Below, piece by piece: positions 48,653-60,371 of a stretch of DNA of 64,000 bases. Both the position numbers and the translations under genes were made by a program. The stretch comes from Diprion similis (Eukaryota > Arthropoda > Insecta > Hymenoptera > Diprionidae). Positions within the stretch are counted from its first letter, which is position 1, and each line of letters opens with the position of its first letter. The stretch is from assembly GCF_021155765.1 (NCBI RefSeq), contig NC_060105.1, positions 7,915,001-7,979,000 on the forward strand. The letters are read 5' to 3'. Under the pieces are notes generated by a model. The model had not been told where the DNA came from. It saw only the letters and a list, made by a program, of their open reading frames with translations, and did no database searches.

Positions 48653-50479
48653 GCAGATTCATGAATAATTAGTAAGTTAAGACGTGAGCATAATATTCAT
48701 CGATGTGCTGATTGTGAGACACGATGATGACAGGAACTCGCGACGCGAGGTGAGGATCTTCCCTGCATTCGTATAAAAGAAGGGTGAATCCGCATCGCGA
48801 TTTGCGGTGAGACCATCACAAGTCGCACACAAGGATGAGTAGAATAAGAAAACGAAGAAGCGGATATCGAGCTGGAGTACAAGAAGTCGTTATTATCACA
48901 AGAAAAAACACCTCGCAAATGTTGAAAGTGCCTTCTCCGCGGGGGGAAAAGTGGGTCGCTCGATATCCCCGACGGGGAAAGACCATGGAGCTTGCAGCCA
49001 CCGGGAGGCTTCCGACTACGTATACATATAGGGAAAATTCGAAATTGGAGAACCGGAAAATCGCCTGCCGAGACTTCTTTTGACTCAGCGTCTATCCGGA
49101 GTTTTCGCCTTTTATTCGCTTGCCCGGCGAGAATCGAGCGAAACTTTACAGCCGTTTGCTGCATGTGTTTAATGATTAGAATTGTGGGTGATTGAAGTTA
49201 GTCATATTATTGTAGTAACGTATTCTGATGTCGTTATTTCGCGAAGTTAGAAGAATTGTCCCAAATATTGAGTAATAAACGACAATAAAGAAAAATATGA
49301 TACTCGTACTTTGAAAATATGACTCGTTTAAAGTCATTCTGAAATTGTAAAGCAGTGATTCGTTACCTCAACGTTACCATCTTCAATCAGGTGATACGTT
49401 CTGTTGTTTAAAAAATACATTCCATTCGGTGAAGATGGATATTAAATTTTACTTCGATCTTTGAAAAACGATTACACAATTTTTTATCAGGACGAAGTTA
49501 GTCAAGTTAATGTAACGATATGCATGCTTAGGAAAAATCGCTACTCCACACCGTTAGAAACGTTTCCGAAATTCAGTAAACCAGTACAAACACAATATAA
49601 TATTATTTTCAAGAGCCAACTCCTTGATAATCATTCTAAAATTGTTTAATAATGACGATTTTTTACCTCATTATTTTTCATCCTTTTTCCATTACCTTAT
49701 ACTTTTTTAATCATCCTAATTGAAATCGTTTCGACAATTTGTGTAAAAGCAATTGTGTTCGCCTTCTAAAATCTTAATCGACTTGTGCTAAATTCCTCAT
49801 ATCTATTTTAGAAGTGATTTAGCACGTAGGTATACATCGAATAGTTGCTAACCTCCGCTCTCCTCCGCATGTAACCGAAGCCCTACCTCGGCCTACGATA
49901 CGTTGGATTTTCTACGACTTCGCGAGAGCTGCTTAGAGATATCTGCTTCCAAGCTCTGCATCCTACCCCTAATCCCCTTTCCCATTTCCCACCCTATTTG
50001 CACCCTCGTTATCGCGACCCGCGCTTTCACCCACATTCCCACCGCACGTCTGTCTCATCCTTGTCGTGCTTAATGCACTTTAAAGTGCAGTTTGTCAATT
50101 TAAGAATTAAAAATAATTCTCGACTTGAATGAAACTAAAATCATGCCTGCATCCGTTTGGAATAACATTTTCTATACGAGTTTAAAAAACAAATATGTTG
50201 CATTCAAATACTTGTTTAATATTGTATTACAATTATCAACAATCCATCGCAGTAGTAAAGTGATAATGAAAAAAAAAAGAAAAAGAAATTTCCCTCGATT
50301 CAGGAGTACACGACAAACAATTTATTGCGACTAAACGACAAAATCGGAGAAGATTGATAACCATGTGAAGATTCTTGATAAGTGTTAACCCTCCACTTAC
50401 CGTGTTGAAAGAGGCTAAAGAAGAGGATGCAGGCGATAACAGCGGTGGTTGGCAAGAGTCTGCGAAGAGTGGTCATCAT
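42108..50479 (-). CDS. Ly6/uPAR (three-finger) GPI-anchored protein, quiver/sleepless-like, complete
   Basis: Three exons join in frame: 50479-50401, 44159-43998, 42334-42108, giving 155 residues. Exon 1 encodes a signal peptide (MMTTLRRLLPTTAVIACILF, then FFSLFQH) with a consensus donor GTAAGT. The mature domain begins DAIVCYQCNS and contains ten cysteines ending in the family-typical CSCTTDLCNAA, the three-finger fold. A Pro/Ser/Ala linker then leads to a hydrophobic C-terminus (ASLILGALVARVFVAF), consistent with GPI attachment. Insect Ly6 proteins of this kind act at the cell surface (ion-channel or receptor modulation, septate-junction assembly). Which family member this is cannot be decided here. 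Notable is a 6.2-kb first intron against a 465-nt coding sequence. A second in-frame ATG directly follows the first. Confidence 0.88.
42350..42389. repeat. GATA/GATG tetranucleotide repeat
   Basis: Imperfect GATA/GATG repeat just inside the intron upstream (in transcript sense) of the last Ly6 exon. It lies within about 16 nt of the 3' splice site at 42335, on the minus strand reading as a pyrimidine-containing ATCT/ATCC run that could contribute to the splice acceptor tract. Confidence 0.75.
44160..50400 (-). other. First intron of the Ly6 gene, 6.2 kb
   Basis: AT-rich intronic DNA bounded by a consensus donor (50400) and acceptor (44160). It holds a 29-nt A run (48620-48648) and a GC-richer island (about 48700-49170) with a 155-codon open frame of doubtful meaning. 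No recognisable gene was seen inside. Confidence 0.7.
48620..48648. repeat. Poly-A run, 29 nt
   Basis: Uninterrupted A run in the Ly6 first intron. No retroelement body was recognised upstream. Confidence 0.85.
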
Positions 50480-52602
50480 GGTCGAATCACCGGACCATGT
50501 GCTTGGCGAAGCGTCAATTCGATCAGGGATCAGACAACCCTTCGCGTCAGGACGAGCACAATCAATTTTTACACGACGACGTGCGATTGATCGCTACAAT
50601 TATCTCGCTTATTTTTCTCATAAAATTAGTGCAAAGATTTATAGTGTTGGTACTTATACCGTAAAGATGAATTAGGTACTTCTAGGTTTCGAAACACCGA
50701 ACAGGTGACAACTTTGTCCTCGATAACGATCCGGGGATGCGCGGGCCGCGAGATCACGGATATGATTTAAATAATGACCTGCACTTCGAGACTTTATCAA
50801 CGAGGGTGAGCCGTGGGAGCGGGATCTGCACGCCTCAATCAAGGTACAACCAGGCAGAGCTACCCTGACCCTTCGCTGTTCCGTTCCGTTCTGTCCTGTC
50901 TTTACGGAATTATTGCCATAGCGGCTATCCTTCACGCCGGCGTCGCGACGCCCGGGAAAGAGACGCTGGGTGGGGAGGGGGAGAGGGGGAGGGGGTGAAG
51001 GGGGGGTGGAGAGGGACTGCCATCCCCCTAACGAGCGCCACTTTATCGTCGAACGTATTTTCAGATTTTGCCTGTTTTGAAAATAACTGTTTTTGTATAT
51101 CCAGAATTTGATTGCCTGAGAAGTTTTTGGAAAAAATGGTAGTTTGGGAAAAAAACACCAAAAAAAACGTCTCCTGATGGTTTAACGTGGGAATTGATGT
51201 AGCGATGTAATATATTCTGTTACTTCAATTGTAATGTTTTTGTTCTTACTCTCTTTTGATCCAATTTTTATTTACATGATAGTGATTTCAGAGATTTTTT
51301 ACTTGATTTAAAAAAAAAAATTTTCACGTATTGCAAGCTTTGAATAAAATAAATAAACGGGAAAAATTGACTAGTTTGCAAGAACCGGTCCTGAGCTTTC
51401 CTTGTGGTTATACTATACGTACCTATTTATAATTCAATTATGCGTAGAAATAATCGAACTCATCGAAACGAAGTTTTCTATTTTCACAAGTAAGGAAGCG
51501 CGTAGCTTGACCGAATTTATTCCAAATTCGAAACGCCGATCAGGTAAATCGATTTTAGAACATAGACTTTGTCGATTCTTCAAACATATTGATCGTATAG
51601 CGTAGATCTGATGAAATTTCAACCCCTTGGCGATCACGGTACAATAAGCTTTGACTCAGACAAACTAGAATTCCTAGGATTTCCCTTGTTTCCGTTATCA
51701 GCGAAGGCAAATATTGATTAGGTTCTAACGATTCGTTGTCAATAAAACAAAAGACGATCAGACCTCCTAATCGCTCATCAATTTTCCTACTCCAACATGT
51801 CAATGCGGTGTAAAATTGGTCGCACAACAATCTCACGATCAGAGACAAGGTTGAAGTTAGTAACGAAGCATTGGAGAGAGAATCACTATTTTCGTAATTT
51901 TACAATGATTTTAAAGGAACTAAGATTTCAAGAATCTCGAAATAACGGTCTTTCCTCAGTCTGAATCGTCGTAATAGCGTTACTAACTTCAAATACTTCA
52001 ATACGATGATCAGAGCTTACTCAATAGTCAAGTTCGATGCTTACAGTATAAGATTGAGAATTTCAGATTACCCAAGAAGCGTTGAGAGAGGTGCGACTAA
52101 GGATAAGCCAAATAAACAAACTCATACTTACTGAATTTGAAGAAGAAAAACATATTTTTCTTTAGTCGTAAGATGGACTGGAAAGCTAATGAGAAGCGCA
52201 ATGTTCGATTTTAATTACGATCATTTTCAATCACGTGGGTGGACGAGCAGTTCAGCCATATTAGAAAATTGACGAATTGCGCGATTCGCGTTTGTTTCAT
52301 GCTTCCCGATAAGAACTCGCCGATCCGCGGTGTTCGACACTCGTCTGCAGAATGAAACGCAGGAATGAAACGCACATGGTTAGCAGCAGCAGCAGCTTTA
52401 AGATTCCAGCTGTGAGAGACGATAGCTCGAGGCGCGTCGATCGTCGAGCGTCGACTGCTGTCAAAGTGGTCGAGCGAACCTAACCTAGAATTTCAAGTTT
52501 AGTAGAACGTTGCTCGTGCAGGTTTAGAACACCTCAATTGACGTTGACAGTCTCTGTGCGTGGAAGAAAGCAGGTGGATAAGTTTCGCAAACTCGGAATA
52601 AG
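50480..52602. other. Intergenic region between the divergent Ly6 and AAGAB genes
   Basis: Contains the Ly6 promoter side (minus) and the AAGAB promoter side (plus), about 2.1 kb between the two start codons. A G-rich tract lies at 50968-51015, and a 15-bp perfect inverted pair at 51851-51865 and 51978-51992. A 97-codon minus-strand frame (51555-51848) starts with TTG and matches nothing I know, so it is not called. Confidence 0.5.
50968..51015 (+). repeat. G-rich tract with G-quadruplex potential
   Basis: At least five runs of three or more G separated by short spacers on the plus strand, about 500 bp upstream of the Ly6 start codon, so on the template-strand side of its presumed promoter. 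It is strikingly unlike the AT-rich surroundings. Confidence 0.6.
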
Positions 52603-54150
52603 ATGAATTTACCACGCGTGCTTATCGCCAGCACGGCAAGCGGAAAAGCCGATGAAATAGCCAGAGGTTTGTACAGCCTTCCCAGCTTTGGTAAACAACA
52701 ATTCGGGGGCTGAGGAGCTAAGCAATTAATCAGTAATATTATCGACGGTATATTTCGCAGATATTGGGGCTAAGGAACTCGACACCGAGGATGACGCTGT
52801 CAACTACTACCTCTGGGACATTGAAAACAAATATTACAAGGCACAGGTTATGCTCTGCACCACCGATAACCCTCTTGTTAAAATTGACTCCGAATCTGTC
52901 GAGGCGCTAATCATTTACTACGACGGTCGACTTGTAAGTTTTATTTATACGAGAATTTTCCTTATTTGTCACTGTCACTAGCGCTGACTTTACTTGCGTT
53001 TAGCACTGATCTAAAGCGTTCCTTTCAACTTCCTCGCATTATTTGACTCAGGAGAACGGAACAAACTTGCTGGACGAATGGGCTCCGCTGATCAGTTCAC
53101 TCTCTGAGGCTGAAGTACAAATACTTGCTTGGGACTCGGCAATCCAAGGAGGAAACGTCGATCGAGGTATGTTTGGCAATAGTGCTATTTACCAAGATTG
53201 TAACGTTGAAGCAACGGTGCATTCTAAGGAAAGATTGTTATTTGTCGAATTGAGAGTCGTCTGAAAATCAGTGGATCGTGATAAATTGAAAAGTATTCAT
53301 AGTTTGCAAACTTGATTTATTCAACTGTTTTAGAACAGAAAAATAAATTCAATTTTCGTTACGTTATCGTTACTAATTTCAAGCTTGTAAGTTTGTAGCG
53401 AGAAACTGATCCCTGAGTTAATCATGTTGTTCTACCAGTCCTGGAGTGGTGTACACAGTACAAATTTGAACTCGTCGATTTCAATCGCCCCGAGGCAGTG
53501 GAAAATCCAGATGATTCGGACGATGAAAATGAAAAGCACGGCATTGACAGAATCGTCGAAGCTCTTCATGCTCACACTTGGCCCAATATGGATCTCAAAG
53601 GTACAACATCTGCACCAATGTTCTATTTTTCCATATTTTGAGTAGTTGAAAAAAAAAAAAAATGGTTTTGGAAAAAAAAAAGTACGCGATGCAGTTACAA
53701 ACTATCTTTAAAGAAAAGAAAAAAGCAAACTGGACCTTGTTAATGATAAAAACGGTATCTTTGACAGGCTGTTCAACGCTGCCAGAAAGCGGTTGCACCG
53801 ACATAGCGGAAGTTGACGAACAGTTGCAGGGTATTCATTTGAACGGAATTCACAGTATGTCCCAGGGCTTGCAATTGGAGCACATGTTGGGTGAGGATAA
53901 TTGAGTGAAAGTAAATATTGAGCAACGAATTTAAATAAACGATATACCTGTTTGAACGAAATTTGCAGAGGGTATGATGGGAGGCGAGAACGCGGATTTC
54001 GGGGAACTGTTTGGTCAGTTACTCGCGATGAAGGAGCACGCGGCTACTTTACCGGAGAATCAGAGACGGGCAGCGGCGGAGGAACTGGTAACAGCATTCT
54101 GGAAAGCGATGGGCGGAGATCCGGAGGAGATAGACGATCTGGACCAGTGA
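52603..54150 (+). CDS. AAGAB: Alpha- and gamma-adaptin-binding protein p34 (AAGAB), complete
   Basis: Cytosolic assembly chaperone for the clathrin adaptors AP-1 and AP-2, binding gamma- and alpha-adaptin. Six exons join in frame: 52603-52666, 52761-52933, 53052-53166, 53439-53600, 53768-53890, 53969-54150, giving 272 residues (human protein 315). The N-terminal half is a degenerate Rab-like GTPase fold: LPRVLIASTASGKADEIA sits where a P-loop would be, followed by DAVNYYLWDIENKYY and VEALIIYYDG. In the middle is an acidic DDSDDENEKHGIDRIVEALHA segment, matching the family's conserved GIDRIxEALxA(N/H)xWPNM motif. The C-terminus has the conserved helix FGELFGQLLAMKEHAATLP and ends EELVTAFWKAMGGDPEEIDD. 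The signature C-terminal block makes the identification secure. Every intron phase matches. Confidence 0.95.
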
Positions 54151-54214
54151 AGAAGGTATCATTATGCAAACGAAGACGCGTTGTACATGTATTATGTATA
54201 TGTTGATTATGGTA

Positions 54215-54220
54215 AATAAA
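54215..54220 (+). terminator. Poly(A) signal of AAGAB
   Basis: AATAAA about 65 nt after the AAGAB stop codon. Confidence 0.7.
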
Positions 54221-57200
54221 TATATAAGCATAGTCGAATTTTTATGTTCTAAATCAAACCTCTCCTATGGCACGTGGCCGCAGAGCAGAATTCGAAGTCT
54301 TATCCCCACACCGTGTACCAGATGTGAAGCTATAGCTGAATTCCTCGTCGTCGATTGCTCATCCATTAACCTTGAACGTGAACTCGAACTGGGCTTCTTC
54401 GCAACACTTGATGCTCGACGAATTCATACTTGTTGATATTAATTCGTTAGAGACGAGTGTTGTTGTTTTTGTTCCAACTCACTTCCAAGTTTAATGTTAT
54501 CTCCTCATATATTGTAGATTTATTTCAACTGGTTTCCGATAGCAACGGAGTCAATTGAAGAATTTAATCTGAATAGTCGATGACCCGTGTTTACCGATTA
54601 TACGTAGATAGTTGTAATAAACACTGCTGCTCGGTTTTGTGACTTTTTTACCGTTATGAAAACATTAATGCAAATTAATGACGGAGTGCTGATTTACAGA
54701 AATTATTCAATCGAAGCTGTCCACTAAGGTGATAATTATTGAACTATATGTGTAATATTGAATTGCATTCCAATTAAAATGAACCTTTGGATATTATTTA
54801 ATTAGAAGTGTCAACTCATCTCCACAGAGTGAATTTATCTGCAACATTATCAAAAATGTGACGCGATTGCTTTCGACTTGGAAGTCAGGAGAGATTATAA
54901 TCTTTTTGACGTTTTCGTACCTCCTCGTATCTGGTTAAGACGAAATTTATTTAAAGATACTTTTAATTGTGCATAATTTTCGATTAAAATGCTAGTAGTA
55001 AAGTTCGTCGAATGTGGCAAACGAGCCAAGGTAATGAATTTAATGAGTTTTTACTTTATTTTACCTGTCGACGATCTTTTTACAAATATCCTATTACGAA
55101 ACCGACAATACTGCAACGGCTTTTTCCTGTTCGATTTGAAATAATTTTAGAAGTGAGGACATAGATCATAACACGTGTGCATAGGTATACACGCAAGTCA
55201 TTTTCGTTATAGGCTTATTGTTAGTCGTTTTTGCGGGATATCATCAAAGATGATATCACATCTAAACTATTCTATTCGTCATTTCGATTGGCTTTATACA
55301 GCACTGGATGACTAGTTAGTCCTGTAAAATGATCGTTAAATCAAAATAAAATCCCAACCATGCCAACGATGGCCATATTGGTCTTACACCGGCGTTAATC
55401 GATTAAAAATGTAAAACACCTGAAAAACAACTTTTTTTTATAACTCTGATGGCTATAAAATTTTGAGCTCAATATTGCACCTTTTATTCCAAGTTTCAAA
55501 GATCACGCTGACTAAATTAATTTTCCAATTCGGAGAGACTTGAGTTTGCTTTTTGAAAAAGAGATCATCGGATACAAGACATTTATGTTATATGCGATTA
55601 CATGGCATTTAAACTTGAAATTCTTACACGCGTCACCGCGTTCCAAAAATGTTTAACATTACTTTCCCCTCTGTGTACGACGAGATGAGAAAAATAAAGA
55701 GTTTCTCTTTTGCGGATCTTTCCAGCATCAGACTCAGGTGTACTCAGGTGCATTCGGGTACGATAAGATAATGCATACGGTTTGTACGCAGACAGTCTTC
55801 GACCTGCAGCCTGCAGATATGACACGCGCTATTGTAATACCCAAAGAAAAAATCCTTTATTCGAATGAAGCGACACACGATTTTTCCACACCTTAAGCAT
55901 TATGCCTACGTGTCGTAATATCGCATTGAGCGAGCGTGCATTATAGCCATTTTTGCTGCGGGCCCGGAGACGAAAGTCGTTATTTTATCACGCTTGTAAA
56001 ATTAGGATTCATCGCGTGAGCGACGGCTATTTTCGTAAATTTAATTCCGAAACATTCTGCTACAATGAGAAATCTTAAGAAACTAGTGAATAAAGAAGTG
56101 CGGCTGAAGCTTGTGAATCGGTGGGTTTGAGAAGAGACTGATCCGCAGTTTCCGCTTCTTCTCGCATCAGATGCACAATCACGTTGTAGAAAATGACTCA
56201 TCGGGGGCCTTGAAAATCGGGAAAAACTCGGCCCAACTCTCGGCAAAATCGCAATTTCTTGGCTCTTAAGATTCCGCGCGGTGTTCGAGAGTCGCGGTCG
56301 TCGTATTGAAATCCGTGGAACTGGACACTGAAGTCCGCAGTCAAATCCCTCGCAGAGGAGAGACAGGTTCGGTCATCGTAGGCGTGCGTTGGTTGAATAC
56401 CGATATGTTTGCTTAGCTTGAAAATTCCTTGAAAGAAACCTTGCGCCAAGAATTCGAAAGGAAGATCGAGTCTCATGTGTTATACCCGAGCCTGCCCGAG
56501 TCGAGCCTCGCATGATTATATGTAAAAACGCTGGACACGCGGTTGGCAGCTTCCGCGGATGATTCAGCCCCTTCTAATTCTCGCTCTCTCTCTTTTTCTC
56601 ACTCGTATAAATTTTCTCTTCAAGTAAATGATACACAATGATACATCCATACATGGTATTTACATGCATACATCTCACGACGTACTCATACCTGTAGCAA
56701 GTGTAAGTAATATGTACGTAGGTGCCTATCTACCTGATAGAGAAACGAGATTCTTTAGAGAAAAGGAATTTTGCGTCGTTTCTTGTCGCAGAAAAATTAT
56801 GCTCGCAAGTATTTTTGCAACTTTGATAACGATAAGCAAGAATCAACGTGTATATATATATATATGTATAACATACTTGATACTCGTGATCGATGAAAAG
56901 CAACTTATTTACTGTATACGAATTAGAAACAGGTGGTGTAAAATAACCGCAGAGTGTTATCGACGTGATCTTGACCGCGAGGAATGAAAGTATACACGCA
57001 CGTATAATACATATCGTAATTGTGAAATGAAAAGGATGATTTCAGTTCAAATTATTGACTTTTTTTGGTTGCATTTTTTTGATCTTTAATTCGAAAATTA
57101 TTATAAAAAATAAATCTGCAGCGTTTAACCCTGTGGCAATTGGTTTTCGTCATCGCGAAATTCACAATTTGAGCCGTGTTGATATAATTGGGTCTAAGCG

Positions 57201-58349
57201 TGTCAATAACTGGTACACTTACCTTATTTATCGACGTGAGAAAAAAAGTTGCCTAATATTTTTTAAGCTATATAAAAATAACAGTGTTTTTGTTATCACC
57301 CTGTATTATACGCGAGTAATGCGGACTTTTACTTTACCACGAGAGATATGAATGCATGTCCTCGTTTTCTTTCCAGTATCCGGACGAGATATCTTTACAG
57401 TTTTTTTTATCCACCATTAACGAGTTATTTCTTTATTTCTTAATTTATCCGACCGTGAGGAGGAATTAAGTGAAAGAATGTATTATATACATTATAATCC
57501 GCATACACGGTTTAACAGCAAATTTTCCTGATCTAACGTTTTTCAAAATCGATTACAAGCATATAATTGTTTAAAATATTTCCGCGTCTGTTTCGTACGA
57601 TCATTCAAAAAATCGGGATCGACGAACTCGTTATCGCGGGTTTGTTATGCGCCGTTTATTATGCCACAAGCCGTTGCTCCGAAGCGTGTATTATAGCGGA
57701 GTATAATATATACTTAGTTTGAAACGATTTGTAAATTAAAAAATTAAACTACCTGGTGTATTATATACCTATAAGACGTGCAGGAAACGAAGGAAGACAC
57801 GGTTCTCGAACCCCGGCATGTAAAACACGGTGTCTATTGCAAGTCGACTTACGCTCCTCGCCTTTTATCACTCTTATCTCATCTTTCGCTCTTTTTCAAT
57901 TATCCAAGGTACTACGGTACTATAACGGGTAACTCGAATGTCCAAAAATGCGCGCACCAACCTAATATGTAGAATTAATTCCACGGGGAATTCGATTTAA
58001 TGAATTACATATGGAACATAATTTTTCTTCTTTCGTTACATATTAATTTTGATAAAACTAAGGATACGAAGTAAGTAAGCTCCAACGAAATACAGAGGAA
58101 TAATAAAAATTATATCGTTTTACATGACGCATAATCAAAATCTTAAATTGTTATCAAACAATTTGTAATATGTTGTATTTCTAAACTGCAGTACACGATA
58201 CCTGCAAATATAGGTATACAAGCTGTCGTAGAGTACAATGAAAATGCAATTCCAGTGTCGCGATATTGTAGTGTGAAAAAACAAAGTCTGCTTTCACTAA
58301 CAAGCGCGATTTGTTCATTTGTTACTATATTCAGATTGCATAATATACA

Positions 58350-58371
58350 TACACACACACATACACAAATA

Positions 58372-58406
<35 letters not shown>
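58350..58406. repeat. Compound CA/AT microsatellite
   Basis: A CA run followed by about 13 AT units in non-coding DNA. Confidence 0.85.
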
Positions 58407-58413
<7 letters not shown>

Positions 58414-59270
58414 TTGCAGCTTTATAAAAATTGTCGACAAGCCATATATACATATATATAATATATATATAAGTTCGTGAAATTAGTATTCTATAATACA
58501 TGCGTTTTATACCGAATTTGTAGCGTAAAAATTCTGCAATATAGCTTAGTATAACGTATTTAACACGATTTATGTACATGCATAGATATAGGTAATTCGT
58601 ATTACACTAATTTGAATAAATTAATATGGAATAGTGGAGGTAATAAAAACGCATTATGCAATCCCAATCTCGTTTTGCACCTCGTCAATCTCTCAAGCTT
58701 ATAATACCTACGTCATGATCGAAAAGTTTGAATGAAATTTTTGTCGGTGCTTTTATTCATTCCCCCATTTCTCTCTGTCTCTCTGTCCCTCTCACTCTTT
58801 CGCTCTTCTTAATACTATCTGGAGTAAGTACAGCTCCGCGTTAGGTACCGTAAGAATCAACTGACCAAGTCAACAGTTAACTATAATACACTTTATACTC
58901 TTCTGGAAAGACTGCCACTGTATACAACATTATAGCCAGATATAAGAAAATCGGCCGGCATGTAAACTCGTTAATCTCTAATCATATCTGTTTAATCGAT
59001 TATCATACAACGTATACATATATACCTATTAACGAAGAAGAATCGTGTTTCAACGGTTGTTCCCATTAATTCTTTTAACATACGAATTTCGTCAACTGGC
59101 ACCCATTTGGTTGTCGGACTGTAATATAATTCGATTTGTTCAAACATCGGATTAAGAATAAATAAAAAAACATAGAGCGTGGATTATTCTCTATGAAAAT
59201 GTAAACTTTCGTATTCTCAACCAAATCATATGTCATAAAAAAATTGTTTACAAAAATGTCTCTCTTCAAT

Positions 59271-59298
59271 CCCCCCTCCCCCCCTCCCCCCTCCCCCT
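59271..59298. repeat. C-rich tract
   Basis: Runs of five to seven C separated by single T. On the minus strand it is a G-rich quadruplex candidate. Confidence 0.8.
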
Positions 59299-59575
59299 TA
59301 TTGTTAGTTCAAATTTTCCCGCGTGTAAGGTTTCGAGGTCACGTAACCGATCTCTTGAAGAACTCGTCCCAAGTCCTCACAAGACTATTAAAAATCCAAA
59401 GTACCTAAATCCAAACTGCACAACTCCAAGGAGTCCACGGAGTCCTCGCGCCCTCGAAGATGAGGTCCGCGGTGCTCGGAGCACTCGTAGAGGGGCCTGC
59501 AGGAGGTCCCAGAATGCCGGATAGTGCCTCGAGTGCCTCTCGAGTCCCCGGGGGGAGGCGAGAGCCGGGTCGTGG

Positions 59576-59598
59576 AACGAACGAACGAACGAACGAAC
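59576..59598. repeat. CGAA tetranucleotide repeat
   Basis: Five to six CGAA units in a locally GC-richer patch (about 59450-59650). Confidence 0.85.
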
Positions 59599-60271
59599 AC
59601 CTTTCTCCGTTGGCCAGGACTCGACAGTCCCCGGCGAGACACCAGCTCGAAAATAACAACTCTCCGCATGTCGTTGTTGCACCGCGTGAAATGTTGTATT
59701 ATTATACATAGATTTATACGTACAAGCGCACTAAATACCGGAAGTAACGATTATAACGATGTATAGAAATTAGTTAACGAATTAAAAAAAAAATCCCAAC
59801 GTTTACGGGAAATGTTATTCACCTGTGATAAATAATTTTCACCAATACAAGGATACCGACAATCAACTCCCGAGGAGGATCGCAACACCTGGACCTAAAA
59901 AACGCGCTATAATTTCGCAAACCGAGAGCAGCTGGTACCGGATTTTGTTTAAAATACACGGCGACGACGAGGCGCCTCGAGAAACGACGATTATGTAGGG
60001 GGTGTGAACGGTGTAGAATTTTTTTTATACAAACCACGTAAAATTATATACTCGTAGAGGTAAACCAAGTGTTATATAAAATTACTGTTAACTGCAAAGC
60101 TGACAATCGTAATCGTTACACGTTATTATACATCATAAAGTGTCGTTATTGAATTGCACCGAGAATCGTCGTATATACAGATATATATATATATAAATAT
60201 ATATACATATAATATAATATAAAAACTGAAAGGGAGGATCAGGAGGGGCGAAATATCGAGCAGACATCAAT

Positions 60272-60371
60272 ATGGGAGAGGATACGCGGAGGTCGAGGTT
60301 CACCAAGCTTCTTCCGGCGTTCTTCTTCATCTTCTTGGCGGTGCTCGTCGTTCAAGCTCGCGCCCTTCAAG
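60272..60371 (+). CDS. Probable first coding exon with signal peptide; gene runs off the window
   Basis: ATG at 60272 opens 33 codons plus one base and stops at a consensus donor (GTGAGT at 60372). A short charged start (MGEDTRRSRFTK) is followed by a strongly hydrophobic core (LLPAFFFIFLAVLVVQ) and ARA, a textbook signal-peptide cleavage region. It therefore probably encodes the start of a secreted or type I membrane protein. The following 3.6 kb show no acceptor-linked coding exon I can recognise, so the gene would have a long first intron. No family can be named from the leader alone. Confidence 0.5.

Larger units (their letters stand above)
54151..60271. other. AAGAB 3' flank and intergenic region, no supported gene
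   Basis: About 6 kb. The first 70 nt are the AAGAB 3' UTR. Simple repeats lie at 58350-58406 (CA then AT), 59271-59298 (C-rich) and 59576-59598 (CGAA). A minus-strand 92-codon frame (56198-56476) in a less AT-rich patch has no recognised motif. The last kilobase may contain the promoter of the gene beginning at 60272. Confidence 0.5.

Noticed and set aside
51555-51848. 97-codon minus-strand frame between Ly6 and AAGAB
   Set aside because: It begins with TTG rather than ATG, has no family resemblance and no promoter or splice signals. It is about the length expected by chance.
56198-56476. 92-codon minus-strand frame
   Set aside because: Local GC is higher, which lowers stop-codon density. 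No domain, signal peptide or splice sites of note.
59377-59711. Overlapping 83-110 codon frames on both strands around a CGAA repeat
   Set aside because: Open in several frames on both strands at once, which is expected of a GC-richer, low-stop repeat patch. No domain or splice support.
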